Shown one piece after another: positions 8,096 through 18,100 of a DNA stretch of 64,000 nt (positions within the stretch are counted from its first letter, which is position 1; each line of letters opens with the position of its first letter). The position numbers and the translations under genes are program-made. The notes under the pieces are model-generated. The model was not told the origin of the DNA and did not search any database. It saw only the letters and a program-made list of their open reading frames with translations. This DNA comes from DATFVA01 sp963771705 (GTDB taxonomy: Bacteria; Bacteroidota; Ignavibacteria; Ignavibacteriales; Ignavibacteriaceae), in the NCBI GenBank assembly GCA_963771705.1, contig CAVYUP010000006.1, positions 186,001-250,000 of the forward strand. Reading direction: 5' to 3'.

Positions 8096-9343
8096 ATGAG
8101 AAATCTAATCCTGGTACTGGCAATTCTTTTTATTTCAGCTGAAGTATTTCCGCAATTCGATATATTGAAAAAAGTTAAAGAAAAAGTGGAAGAAAAGACC
8201 GAAAATAAGATTGATGAAGCAATAGACAAATCACTTGACAATGCCGATCAGAATGAGGAAGACAGTAATGGAACGGATTCATCACAGATTCAAAACGACG
8301 AGGCAGTACCTACTGCAGCAGCCGGGAAGGAAGAACTTAAATCGTATTCGAAGTTTGATTTTGTTCCTGGTGAACAGGTGATCTTTTATGATGACTTTTC
8401 ACAGGATAACATTGGTGATTTTCCGGCATTATGGAATACAAACGGTTCCGGGGAAGTAGTTAACACTAATTTATTCCCCGGAAACTGGCTCCAGTTCTCT
8501 ACACGGGACGCACTATGGACAGACAACCTGCTTGATCTGCCAGAAAATTACACGATAGAGTTTGATGTTGTTCCGATCAAAGGAGATGAAGGCAGTATGG
8601 CCGGCTATGGGTTCAGGTTAATGCAGAGTATAAATGCTAATTCTTTTGACTATGGTGCTGTTCCAGGAAAGGCCGGATTTTTATTTCTGGTTGAATACTA
8701 TGGAAGACCCTGCTATAGATCCTATATAAATAGCGATGAGGGAGACGGACTTGCACTAGATGGAGCTAAAGATAATAACGCTTTATATCAAAAAGAGAAT
8801 CAGAAATATCATATGTCGGTATGGGTACAGAAATCCAGAATTCGAATTTACCAGAATGAGACTAAACTCTTCGATTTACCAAAGGCTTTTCCATTAAAAA
8901 GTGTAAAGATGGATCGTTTAAGGTTTGAGGATGGAGCAGCATTAGTATCAAATATCAGGGTGGCCGTGGGCGCACCGGATATGAGAAGCAAACTTATAAC
9001 AGAAGGCAGGCTGGTAACAAGGGGGATTCTGTTCGATGTTAATTCTGATAAAATTAAGCCTGAATCATACGGGACATTGAAAGAGATTGCGAAAGTCCTT
9101 TCGGATAATGCAGATGTGAAAGTAAGGATAATCGGACATACTGACAGCGACGGATCCGACGAATCAAATCTGGATCTTTCCAAAAGAAGAGCAGCCTCGA
9201 TTAAGAATTCGCTGGCATCAGAGTTTGGGATTGATGCTGCCAGGATGGAAACAGACGGCAAAGGCGAATCAGAGCCTGCGGCTGACAACAACACCGCTGA
9301 AGGTAAAGCAAACAACAGAAGAGTAGAATTTCTAAAATTATAA
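8096..9343 (+). CDS. OmpA-family cell-wall-binding protein with N-terminal lectin-like domain
   Basis: 415 aa: signal peptide (MRNLILVLAILFISAEVFPQ), a charged Lys/Glu-rich, probably coiled segment (about 22-75), a beta-sandwich resembling LamG/concanavalin-like domains (about 90-300; EQVIFYDDFSQDNIGDFPALW...YTIEFDVV) and a C-terminal OmpA domain (about 305-415). The OmpA domain carries the peptidoglycan-contact motif region (GHTDSDGSDESNLDLSKRRAASI) and ends NNRRVEF. It probably tethers the envelope to peptidoglycan and presents a beta-sandwich domain, without an obvious barrel of its own. A strong GGGGAGG site precedes ATG 8096. It is monocistronic and converges with the gene at 9410; a hairpin lies between them. 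Confidence 0.92.
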   Translation: MRNLILVLAILFISAEVFPQFDILKKVKEKVEEKTENKIDEAIDKSLDNADQNEEDSNGTDSSQIQNDEAVPTAAAGKEELKSYSKFDFVPGEQVIFYDDFSQDNIGDFPALWNTNGSGEVVNTNLFPGNWLQFSTRDALWTDNLLDLPENYTIEFDVVPIKGDEGSMAGYGFRLMQSINANSFDYGAVPGKAGFLFLVEYYGRPCYRSYINSDEGDGLALDGAKDNNALYQKENQKYHMSVWVQKSRIRIYQNETKLFDLPKAFPLKSVKMDRLRFEDGAALVSNIRVAVGAPDMRSKLITEGRLVTRGILFDVNSDKIKPESYGTLKEIAKVLSDNADVKVRIIGHTDSDGSDESNLDLSKRRAASIKNSLASEFGIDAARMETDGKGESEPAADNNTAEGKANNRRVEFLKL

Positions 9344-9366
9344 CTTTAATCAAAGAGATTATTAAT

Positions 9367-9394
9367 GCAGGCAGCTTATTATGCGGCTGCCTGC
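9367..9394. terminator. hairpin between convergent genes
   Basis: Perfect 9-bp stem (gcaggcagc / gctgcctgc) with a 10-nt loop, centred between two convergent genes. There is no strong T-tract on either side, so it is either a weak bidirectional terminator or an RNA 3'-end protector. Confidence 0.5.
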
Positions 9395-9409
9395 TAAGTA
9401 TTTATCATT

Positions 9410-9847
9410 TTAGAAATCCAGGAAGTATTGTGAATGGTGCAGTGTATGATAAGCATAGTACAGATTTTTGCTTACGGCCCTAACCTTCTCACTATCATCG
9501 AACCTCGCAGAACCTCTTAGCCGGTATATTCCTATACCATCAGCCAGACTATAAAGAGCTACGGCAGCAACAATTCTCTCCATTTCTGTAGTACCCTCAT
9601 TGAGCATTTTCAGAAGAGGGATAAGGGAAGGAGAAAAGTCTTCGGGCGAAGCAATTGAATTATCTATAACCTCAGTAATAACAACAGCAGAACTTGTTCT
9701 TAAACCTTCGTTATCGGAATTTATACCGGCAACAAGGTTTTCGACAATTTCGCTCTTGTTAGTTGAGGGAGTTAAATCAGCCCCGGCAGCCAGGATTGGG
9801 GCAATCAATAAGGAGGAGAGCAGAAGTATTGACGCTAACGTTTTCAT
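9410..9847 (-). CDS. secreted small helical (HEAT-like) protein, 145 aa
   Basis: The N-terminal signal peptide (MKTLASILLLSSLLIAPILAAGA) is clear. The mature part is made of amphipathic helices (SEIVENLVAGINSDNEGLRTSSAVVITEVIDN; SPSLIPLLKMLNEG; MERIVAAVALYSLADGIGIYRL) that look like two or three degenerate HEAT-type units. Family members of this size in this phylum are usually annotated only as hypothetical. A near-perfect AGGAGG lies 6 nt before ATG 9847, so the start and expression are well supported. Its location is periplasmic by inference. It sits alone between the OmpA gene (convergent) and the radical SAM gene. Function unknown. Confidence 0.82.
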   Translation of the reverse strand: MKTLASILLLSSLLIAPILAAGADLTPSTNKSEIVENLVAGINSDNEGLRTSSAVVITEVIDNSIASPEDFSPSLIPLLKMLNEGTTEMERIVAAVALYSLADGIGIYRLRGSARFDDSEKVRAVSKNLYYAYHTLHHSQYFLDF

Positions 9848-9970
9848 TTCAGCCTCCTGATTTAAGGTTAATCATTCTTTCAGGGGGAATCTAACTGCAG
9901 AACTTTCAATTGTCCATTCAATTGGTATAAGAGGATAAAAAATTATAGGGATGGCAATAATTGATGGTGG

Positions 9971-10891
9971 TTAATCAGTAACCACGCTATTTTTAAATGG
10001 ATCTTCCCTGGTTTCCTCGAAGAAAGGACGGTAGGATTCTTTGCTTTCCATCTCCTGAACCCACCCATTTTCCAGTCCGAATTTTTCCAGCAGTTCTACA
10101 GCCCTTACATATTCCATGGAAGAAATATTTCTGCTGATCAATGGATACTTTTCGGCTTTATTTGAGGGATAATACTGAGCCATTAGAGAAACATGAATTT
10201 TGGGATCAAGATCGGCGATAAACCGGAATACGTTCTCTGTTTCGGCAAGACTGTTAGGCATAACAAGATGACGGATAATCAGTCCCCTAACTACTACATC
10301 ATCCTCATAGACAAGTTCACTTCCAACCTGCCTGTACATTTCTTCGATAGCAGGTTTAACAGAATCGAAGTAATCGCTGACACGAGAATAAGTTCTGCCG
10401 ACCGAATTCTCTCCCCATTTAAAATCAGGCAGATAAATATCAACCACTCCATCATATAATTTCAGCATCTCAACGCTGTCGTATCCGTTAGTGTTGTAGA
10501 TGATCGGAAGATTCAGTCCTTTGACAGCCGCGAGATAAATTGACTTAAGAATGGAGGCGGAAAAATGCGTAGGGGAAACCAGTCCTATATTATGGCAATT
10601 CTTTGCCTGAAGCTCAAGCATGATTTCCGCCAGACGTTCGCTGGAAACCTCATTCTTTCTTTCAACCTTATAATTCTGGCTTATTACATAATTCTGACAG
10701 AAAACGCAGCGAAGATTACAGTTTCCGAAGAAGATATTCCCTGCTCCCCTGCTGCCGCTTAAAGCAGGTTCCTCGCCAAAGTGAGGAGTGTAGGATGAGA
10801 CAACGGGTAAATCGCCGCTCTGGCATATCCCGTATTCGCCGGTGGTTCTGTCGACATTGCAATTCCTGGGACAACTTGTGCACGACTGCAA
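9971..10891 (-). CDS. radical SAM protein, PflX-like (pyruvate-formate-lyase-activating-enzyme related)
   Basis: 306 aa with an N-terminal Cys cluster (SCTSCPRNC...GICQSG), the SYTPHFGEEPALSGSRGAGNIFFGNCNLRC context and the radical SAM motif CNLRCVFC (Cys58, Cys62, Cys65), which binds a 4Fe-4S cluster and S-adenosylmethionine. This layout matches the PflX/COG1313 group of glycyl-radical-activase-like enzymes, whose physiological partner is usually unknown. No formate lyase or other glycyl-radical enzyme lies nearby. The only possible start in the frame is TTG 10891, because a stop codon occurs eight codons upstream. It is monocistronic and divergent from the SpoIIAA-like gene. Confidence 0.9.
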   Translation of the reverse strand: MQSCTSCPRNCNVDRTTGEYGICQSGDLPVVSSYTPHFGEEPALSGSRGAGNIFFGNCNLRCVFCQNYVISQNYKVERKNEVSSERLAEIMLELQAKNCHNIGLVSPTHFSASILKSIYLAAVKGLNLPIIYNTNGYDSVEMLKLYDGVVDIYLPDFKWGENSVGRTYSRVSDYFDSVKPAIEEMYRQVGSELVYEDDVVVRGLIIRHLVMPNSLAETENVFRFIADLDPKIHVSLMAQYYPSNKAEKYPLISRNISSMEYVRAVELLEKFGLENGWVQEMESKESYRPFFEETREDPFKNSVVTD

Positions 10892-11078
10892 TATTTTCTC
10901 AGCATTCTAGTAAGCGGCGTTCAAAATCTCCGCGTTTCATCGTTTTTATATATGAAGGGACAAAAGTCATTCGTTCTTTCCTGAAATCATATTTCAACTG
11001 CTAAATTAAGTCAGTTTGTGTTCTCCCACAATCCCTTTTTTCTCAGGCAATTTTATCTTTTCAGAAAAAGGAAATTTT

Positions 11079-11439
11079 ATGATTGAAATACTTGATAAAA
11101 CAATCAATGATTTTATTGCGGTTAAGGCGAGCGGGAAACTAACAAAAAAAGATTATGAGGAAATCCTCGCCCTTGCGGAAGAAAAGACGAAAGCAGTACG
11201 GCAAGACGAACTGGTACATAGAAATTGTCGATTTTGGAGGATGGGAATTTGATGCGGCGGTAGAAGACTTAAAGTTTGATATAGAACATTATGATGACAT
11301 TAAAAGGATAGCAATGGTAGGCGATAAAAAATGGCATCACTGGGGTGCTATGGTTTCTAAATTATTTACTCGAGCCAGTGTTGAATACTTTGATATCTCA
11401 GATAAGGCGAAAGCAGAAAGCTGGGCCCGGTCAGCATAG
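11079..11439 (+). pseudogene. SpoIIAA-like (STAS/SEC14-type) protein, interrupted by a +1 frame disruption
   Basis: Two adjoining frames join into one family-like protein of about 120 aa. Frame 1 begins at ATG 11079 (AAGGA upstream) and encodes MIEILDKTINDFIAVKASGK...EEILALAEEKTK. From about 11194 the continuation, QYGKTNWYIEIVDFGGWEFD...GDKKWHHWGAMVSKLF...YFDISDKAKAESW, is in the +1 frame and stops at 11439. The typical SpoIIAA-like order (SGKLTxxDYE, then VDFxGWxxxAxxxDLKF, then VGDKKWxxW, then FDxxxxxxAxxW) is fully present when one base is ignored near 11180-11193. Either the gene is freshly broken, the assembly has an extra base, or a +1 shift occurs on the ribosome. The high conservation on both sides favours a recent event or an assembly error. 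Confidence 0.85.
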
Positions 11440-11594
11440 GAATGGATTTTGCTAATTATTATATTGTGAAAATAAATAAGGCCTCCAGGGTGAGGATTCT
11501 GCTTTTTTTAACCTGATCCATTCGTAATAAGTCTATTCAAGATCGTTGGAAAGATCTGCTGAAGGCTGAATAACATCTGCTGCAATTTTATGAT

Positions 11595-11620
11595 AAAAAG
11601 GCTTCCCATAGTGGGAAGCC
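11595..11620 (-). terminator. rho-independent terminator
   Basis: 9-bp perfect stem (ggcttccca / tgggaagcc) with a 3-nt loop, followed on the minus strand by five T. It lies about 50 nt after the stop of the minus-strand beta-helix gene. Confidence 0.88.
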
Positions 11621-11670
11621 TCAGGTAAGGTTGAATATGGAGAAAACCGTTGTAAAGAAGAAGCTGTTCC

Positions 11671-13770
11671 TTATTTCAGCAATAGAAGTTTTTTCACGGA
11701 ATTGAAATTTCCTGACTTTAACCTATAAAAGTAAACACCGCTTGCCAGGTTAGCAGCATTAAATTCAATCTCGTAACTTCCTGCCGCTGTGTAATCATTA
11801 AGTAACGTGGCAACTTCTCTCCCGGTTATATCATAAACCTTCAAAGTTGTAAATCCAGCTTTCGGAAGCGAATATTTTATTTTTGTAGTGGGATTAAACG
11901 GATTCGGATAATTTTGTTCCAAACTAAATTTCAAAGGTACGTGAAAATTAACATTCACAACATCTGAGTACTCAAAGCTGCCGTCGAAGTCGTACTGCTT
12001 CAGCCTGTATGAGTATTCCCCCTGTCCCGGATTTTTATCAGTATAACTGTATTTATGATGTTCAGTAGTTGTACCGTTCCCTTTAATAAAAGCGATAGTA
12101 ACATAATTTTGATCCCCTTTGCTTCGTTCAATTTCAAATCCTCTGTTATTTATTTCTGTAGCCGTTGACCAGTTCAGTACCACATTGTGATCTTGTATAT
12201 CAGAAGTGAATGAGATAAGTTCAACCGGAAGTCTCATCCCCTCAAACTCGTCGGCACCTATATCGGGTGAAGATTCATTTCTTATATCTCCGTCAATATC
12301 TGTCAGAATCTCATTAATAGGCATACCTCCGGATTCTATATAGGTACTATCCAGTGTGTCTATATGGAGATCAGGATCAACAAAATGCGGCATTTCACTA
12401 ATGCTGTTCGCGTCCTGACCTGTAGTCTGCCAGTCCTCCAGCGTAGTGTAGGAAGAATCAAGAATTTTGACCAGATGATTGTAAGGACCGCCAGCACAAA
12501 ACAAATCATTATAATTGGCAGTAAAATTTGTTGTTGTATAATCATCAATTACGACTGCTGAATAAGGAGAATCATCTCTGGCATTAACAAAAATGTTATT
12601 TTTTAAATCAATGTTTGAGGTGCCGCTTTGAACAAACATATCTGTCGAACCCGGACCCGCACTTCCCGTAAGGTAGATTGAATTGTAATATATCTTCGGA
12701 TTAGTTTCCTGGAAAAGAAGGATTCCTGCCAGATAATTCCCAAGATCAGAACTTCTTATGTCATAGATCATGTTGTTATATACCATATTGTCCATGCCGC
12801 CTACCAAAACTATAGCCAGGGCCCCCAAAGATCCTGTTTCATCATATAGATCGTGGATAACATTGCTTCTGATTACTGAATTATCAGAACCGACGAGCTG
12901 AATACCGTATGTTGTATTTTCTTCATTAATATTTTTACGCAATTTTTGTATTATATTCTTTTCTATCAATGTATTTGAGCAGTTTTCAATATCGATTCCC
13001 CATGCTTTAAGACTATCAGATTCGGATCCTATTTTATTCGCGATTACCTGGTTTCCGATGGGTCGAAATGAAGAAGAATTTGAAACTACTACAACTCCTA
13101 TACATCCTCCGGAGATAGAATTATTTTCAACCAGATTACTATCCGGTGTATCTTCTGAACTATTCATATCAAATAAGCCAATTGGACCTGTATGGTAGGA
13201 ATAATCTTCGTCAATCACGTTAATGTTTTTAACTTCATTATGATCGGAATTATTAAATAAACTAATAGGAAGATTAGGTGTATATAATGTGTCAATAATG
13301 GCGTGAACCGTAAGCGTTGTGCTCCCGGTAAGTGCTGACCCATCAATAGTTAAATAACTTGTATTTAGGAATGTAAATATTCCGCCGCCGCTGCCTTCAA
13401 TAGTGACATTCACGTTGGAAGCGGGCTTTATCATAACCCTGTTGTTCTGGTCCGCGCCCGGAATAGGTCCGTTTAAAAAGAAACCGTAAGCATCGTGCGG
13501 AGCTATGTATAAATTATCAGTTAATTCAAATGTAACGGGACCCTCAATTCCATCCATACTTAATCTGTTAAATAATGAATCGATGGTGGGGAAATCTCCT
13601 GAGACTCCAACCGAGTAGGTACCGGCTGGAATTGCATCAACGTGAGTATCCATAACTTTTATCGGAAACGTCTTCCGAATATTATAGAATCTCCCGAAAT
13701 TCTGCGCGCACACAGTACTCGAAAAGAAAACTGATATCAAAAAAATTGCAGGTAAAACATAATTTTTCAT
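11671..13770 (-). CDS. secreted right-handed beta-helix protein with T9SS sorting domain
   Basis: 699 aa. Signal peptide MKNYVLPAIFLISVFFSSTVCAQ. Residues about 50-500 show the Asn-rich coils of a parallel beta-helix (repeats such as GNQVIANKIG, NTLIEKNIIQKL, NSVIRSNVIHDLY, DNMVYNNMIYDIR), typical of NosD/pectate-lyase-like carbohydrate-binding or cleaving folds, ending in a DIGADEFEG-type motif. Then comes an FN3-like module (PVELISFTSDIQDHNVVLNW...ATEINNRGFEIER), shared with three other proteins of this window, and a T9SS type A C-terminal domain (EQNYPNPFNPTTKIKYSLP...SGVYFYRLKSG...KKLLLLK). It is expected to be exported across the outer membrane and surface-attached or released. No polysaccharide-lyase active site can be assigned by eye. 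It has its own terminator downstream. Confidence 0.92.
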   Translation of the reverse strand: MKNYVLPAIFLISVFFSSTVCAQNFGRFYNIRKTFPIKVMDTHVDAIPAGTYSVGVSGDFPTIDSLFNRLSMDGIEGPVTFELTDNLYIAPHDAYGFFLNGPIPGADQNNRVMIKPASNVNVTIEGSGGGIFTFLNTSYLTIDGSALTGSTTLTVHAIIDTLYTPNLPISLFNNSDHNEVKNINVIDEDYSYHTGPIGLFDMNSSEDTPDSNLVENNSISGGCIGVVVVSNSSSFRPIGNQVIANKIGSESDSLKAWGIDIENCSNTLIEKNIIQKLRKNINEENTTYGIQLVGSDNSVIRSNVIHDLYDETGSLGALAIVLVGGMDNMVYNNMIYDIRSSDLGNYLAGILLFQETNPKIYYNSIYLTGSAGPGSTDMFVQSGTSNIDLKNNIFVNARDDSPYSAVVIDDYTTTNFTANYNDLFCAGGPYNHLVKILDSSYTTLEDWQTTGQDANSISEMPHFVDPDLHIDTLDSTYIESGGMPINEILTDIDGDIRNESSPDIGADEFEGMRLPVELISFTSDIQDHNVVLNWSTATEINNRGFEIERSKGDQNYVTIAFIKGNGTTTEHHKYSYTDKNPGQGEYSYRLKQYDFDGSFEYSDVVNVNFHVPLKFSLEQNYPNPFNPTTKIKYSLPKAGFTTLKVYDITGREVATLLNDYTAAGSYEIEFNAANLASGVYFYRLKSGNFNSVKKLLLLK

Positions 13771-13953
13771 AGAACCTCCTATTAAATAAATCGTATTGTA
13801 TTAGAAAAGTGACAAAGGAAGATGCAGACTATTTTCTTCCGGGTATAGTAAAAAATCGGCAGGTTTTGCTAATTCCCCACAGAATGTCATTTATCCAATA
13901 TAGCAGGAATAAATTTAGTAGCCGATGAATTGAACGAATGAAGAGAAGCTTTT

Positions 13954-14810
13954 TTACTTATAAACTCTGAAAATTGACGATGCCGAGTGGTCCTCACCGA
14001 AAGCACCCAGGCTCAATTGAAGTTTAGAGGCAATTTTTTCAAGTTCGCTTGGAGTCGCTCCATGAACCATGAAAAATCTTTAATAAAATGCATCTGGTCA
14101 TAATATCCAAATGTATAAGCTACCTGTGCCCAATGACGGGGCGATTTATTTTGGTTTAAGTATTGAAGAACCTTATTAAAGCGAAGGATTCTATGCAGCA
14201 TTTTCGGGTTGAGGCCGACAATCTCATGCATATGACGTTCCAGCCAGCTGACAGAATAACCTTGCTGCGAGCATATTTCCTTTATTATATTTTTGCGATG
14301 ACTCTTTAAAGATATCTGGTTTATAATATATGCGAGTTCTGCAGCATACTTATCTTTTTTTTGCATTGATAATTTCCTGAGAAAAAAAGACTCCACTACC
14401 TTATATACTCCCATAATCGTAGTCTGCTCTGTTATCCTTTCCTTCAGCTTTAATGCAGCAGAACTCTGCAGGTCACTGAAATTGATAATTTTATCTTTTA
14501 GTCCTTTTTGTGGTATAGATAATAATTGAAAAGCACCTGCTGGTTGAAAGAAAATATTGAATGCGCTTGTTTTCCCAAAAACAATCAAAGGGGTATATCG
14601 GGTAAATTGACTGGTAAACATTAATGGTTCACGATTTCCCTCTACTTTATAAATTATTCGGTCTGTGCCGAGGGCACACGAAAGCAGAGGGAGCGCGGTG
14701 GGGGAAGTACCTCCCCACGTCCATTCTCCATCAACACCAACTTCGAAATACATATAGAATTTTACATACGGCCGCAATAAAGGATGCGGCTGAAAAATTT
14801 GTGATTTCAT
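13954..14810 (-). pseudogene. AraC-family transcriptional regulator with a 1-nt deletion near the C-terminus
   Basis: The N-terminal part (about 1-150) is the DUF6597-type sensor domain (PHPLLRPYVKFYMYFE...FFQPAGAFQLL); the C-terminal part is an AraC-type helix-turn-helix (IIKEICSQQGYSVSWLERHM...VGLNPKMLHRILRF...QVAYTFGYYDQMHFIKDF). As read, the frame ends at 14013 with an atypical tail (WFMERLQANLKKL). Restoring one base near 14060-14066 instead continues as HGATPSELEKIASKLQLSLG and ends at 13954, which matches the usual F-x-G-x-T-P-S-E-L end of this family. The span given here is the repaired gene. Even without repair the DNA-binding helices are complete, so the shortened protein may still work. 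The gene is isolated, with no clear target beside it. Confidence 0.86.
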
Positions 14811-15115
14811 TACAAATTCCTCCGTTCATCTAATAAATCATCGGGAGGCTTCAATGTAGTACAGATCGTGTATGGAGCCAGGATATAATTCTTTATAGCA
14901 TACCTGGATTAATAGAAGGAGAGGTTCAATTCTCTTTTAATATAACTTTTTATTCAGTATCTGCAAAGGGTATATTAAATTAAAATTGACTTGTGCTTAT
15001 GGTCAAAATAGGGGTAGACAGAACTTAGCGTTGAAGGAAACTCCAGGATCTCCCTCCCGAAACAGCCTGAGCTAAGTCAGACTGTTCGGGAAAGGATAAT
15101 ACTAAAGCGGGTTAA
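14811..15115. other. 305-nt intergenic region with an imperfect inverted repeat
   Basis: No open frame with coding character. The only structure seen is an inverted repeat at 15055-15091 (tcccgaaacag / ctgttcggga, one bulged A, plus a short inner ctga/tcag pairing). It lies just downstream of the stop of the minus-strand propeller gene, but no T-tract follows on that strand, so termination there is uncertain. Upstream sequence of the AraC gene is A/T rich. Confidence 0.5.
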
Positions 15116-18100
15116 CTACTCGACGTCCAGAGTGGGGATTCTGCCCGGGGTCCAGGGGGCGTCATATTTTTCCATATCATCTTCCAATGTCTTGAGGTCA
15201 TAGTTGTACAGGTTTTTAAGCTGTTCAAGCACCGGAGGGAATTTATCCATAAGGACTTTGTAAGCAGTTCTTTCTTTTTGTGTAATGTTCGAGAAAGACA
15301 TATAATGGGTATAAGACAAAACTGCCAGCCTCTCATTAAATGTAACAGGTGAAGGAGGATTCTCTTCAGTGCTCGGGAAATTTGACTCGCGGTTAAACTT
15401 GAGCGAGATATCCTTCAGAGTATTCCAAAGATTATCGGCTCTTACCATCATTTCATTCGGAGCTTCAGGTGTATTGATCAGAGCCTGTTTGATATCAGTT
15501 ACTCTCTTCATCATATCATCAAGGAAACCTTCAGTTCCACGGATAGTTCTGGCAAGCTTATTAGCCTTCTGCTGGAAGTTTACAAGCTCTGAGCGGTCGG
15601 CAATAGGGAGCGTTGAGTTGTTAAGTGGTTTAACTGTAAACTCAACGGGACCAAAAAGCTGCTTCTGGCCATTTCTGTTAACCATCGACATCGTTACAGT
15701 ATATTTTCCAGGCAGCACCATTGTGCTTCCATGAGCCTCTTTTGTAGGATTGAACTTATCTTTTGCTTCAACCGGAGAGGTGCTTCCGTAACGTAAATCC
15801 CACGCAGCCCTTCCGATACCCTTTGAAGCAGATTTGGTTATCTTCCTTACAACATCTCCAGCTTCATCTTTTACTGTAAATACAAAATAGGGATCGATCT
15901 CTACCTTCTCCGCTCTAAGCTGCGAGTTATCGGGCTGAGGAATCGGTTTGCCGTCCTTAAATAAGTCCTTCTCTTTTTCTTTTCTTTCCTCTTTCAGTTT
16001 CTTAGGAACTTCCTTCACATAGTAAGTAAATACGGCTCCGAACTCAGGATTGGGAGCTTTGAAGTATGTTGCGCCCTGTCCGTACCTGCCGCCGGTCTGG
16101 TGGAACATCAATGCATCCTTAACCGGGAAGATATAAGCATCCTTATCGAGGGTAGTTTTATTAAGCTCGCGGAGAGGTGTGAAATTATCGAGAATATAAA
16201 AGCCTCTTCCGAAAGTAGCTATAACAAGGTCGTTCTCTCTTTTCTGGAAAGCTATGTCCCTTACAGCGATAGTCGGCAGTCCTGATTTTAACTGAGTCCA
16301 TGCGCTGCCGCCGTCAGTTGAAAAGAAGATCCCGAATTCTGTGCCCGCAAAAAGGAGATCAGGGTCGGCATAATCCTGCTCGATTGTATGAACGCTTCCA
16401 TTTTCAGGAAGATTAGCTGAGATGGAGGTCCATGATTTACCTTTATCGGTACTCTTCAGCAGATAAGGCTTGAAGTCGTCTCTCTTAAGATTATTGAAAG
16501 AAGCAAAGACTACGTTCTCATCATATTTAGAAGGACAAATATCACTTACATAGGTATACTTCGGAACGCCGGGGAACTCATCTATCTTCCTCCATGTTTT
16601 TGCATCTTCAGAAACCTGGATTACGCCGTCGTCTGTTCCAGCATAAAGCAGATTTTCTTTAACCGGTGATTCGGTTAGGGAGATGATAGTTCCGAAGAGT
16701 GAAGTTGACTGATCCTTAGCTACCGCGTCTACGCTCCAGTATTTGCCCATTACCGGCCACTGGTTGCGGTCGAGCTGTGCAGTAAGGTCGGGACTAATTT
16801 CCTGCCAGGTGTCGCCCCTATCGTCACTTCTGAACACTTTATTAGCCGCGCAGTAAAGCCTTGTATTACTATGAGGACTTACGAACAGAGGGGTATCCCA
16901 GTTCCATTTATACGTTAATTCACCTTCCGCCGGTTCGGGACGAATATCGATAGCTTCTCCGCTTGCTCTGTCATAGCGGACCATATTTCCGTACTGTGCC
17001 TCGGCGTAAACAATATTCGGATCATCGGGATCAGTAGCACTCCAGAATCCGTCTCCGCCATTTGTAATGAACCAGTCGCTGTTCACAATACCATCATCAC
17101 TTAACGTTGCAGAAGGACCGCCCATGCTATTATTATCCTGGGTTCCGCCGTACACGAAGTAAAAAGGTTCTGAATTATCTACAGCCACCCTGTAGAACTG
17201 AGTGATTGGAAGATTCTCCTTGAAGTCGAATGTTTTTCCGTCATCATATGTTTCATAAACTCCGCCGTCGCCGCCGATCAAGAAGTGATCGGTATAATCG
17301 GGATCGATCCACATAGCGTGGTCGTCTACGTGACGGTCTTTGGTGCTCACATTGTTCCAGGTTTTACCTCCGTCGAGGGTTACCCTGGAGAAAGTTTCTG
17401 TAGAGAAAACTTTATTCTCGTTCTTCGGATCTACATATATTTCATTAAAGTACTGACCTGAAGAAGCGTAATCGCTCATCTTATCCCAGCTGGCTCCGCG
17501 GTTAGTTGATTTGAAGAAACCGCTCTTCCCTTCTGCAGCTTCCATAATAAGATAAAGTATATCAGGGTTCGAAGGCGCATAGGCTATATCCATGCCACCA
17601 ATATCGACTCCGGGAAGGCCTTTCATAATTTTATCCCAGGTCCTTCCTGCATCGGTTGATTTATAAACCGCTGATTCAGGACCGCCGCCTATCTTTGTAA
17701 ATACGTGTCTTCTCCTCTGTTCTGAAGTTGCATACATTACATCAGGATTACGGGGATCGAAGATTACATTGTTTACACCTGTATTCTCGCTTATATCGAG
17801 AACCTTAGTCCAGGTCTTGCCTCCATCTTCAGTTTTATACAAACCGCGGTCACCTCCGGGTCCCCATACAGAACCCTCAGCCGCGACAAAAACAACACTG
17901 GAATTACGGGGATCGATAGCGATCTCACCGATCTGGCGAGAATCCTTCAACCCCATATTCTTCCATGATTTTCCGCCGTCGGTTGTTTTGTAGATTCCAT
18001 CGCCATAACCGAGTGCTCTCTGGTGATTATTCTCGCCGGTTCCGGCCCATACCACATAAGGATTATTGGGATCTATTGCGAGGCATCCAATTGAGTATGC

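Noticed and set aside
8848..9315. 155-aa minus-strand frame
   Set aside because: Antisense shadow of the OmpA domain; low-complexity Ser/Leu sequence without domain signals, while the plus frame has a clear OmpA domain.
15055..15091. Rho-independent terminator of the propeller gene
   Set aside because: The inverted repeat is bulged and no T-tract follows on the minus strand; noted only within the intergenic entry.
15369..15734. 121-aa plus-strand frame
   Set aside because: Shadow of the propeller gene; low complexity without domain features.
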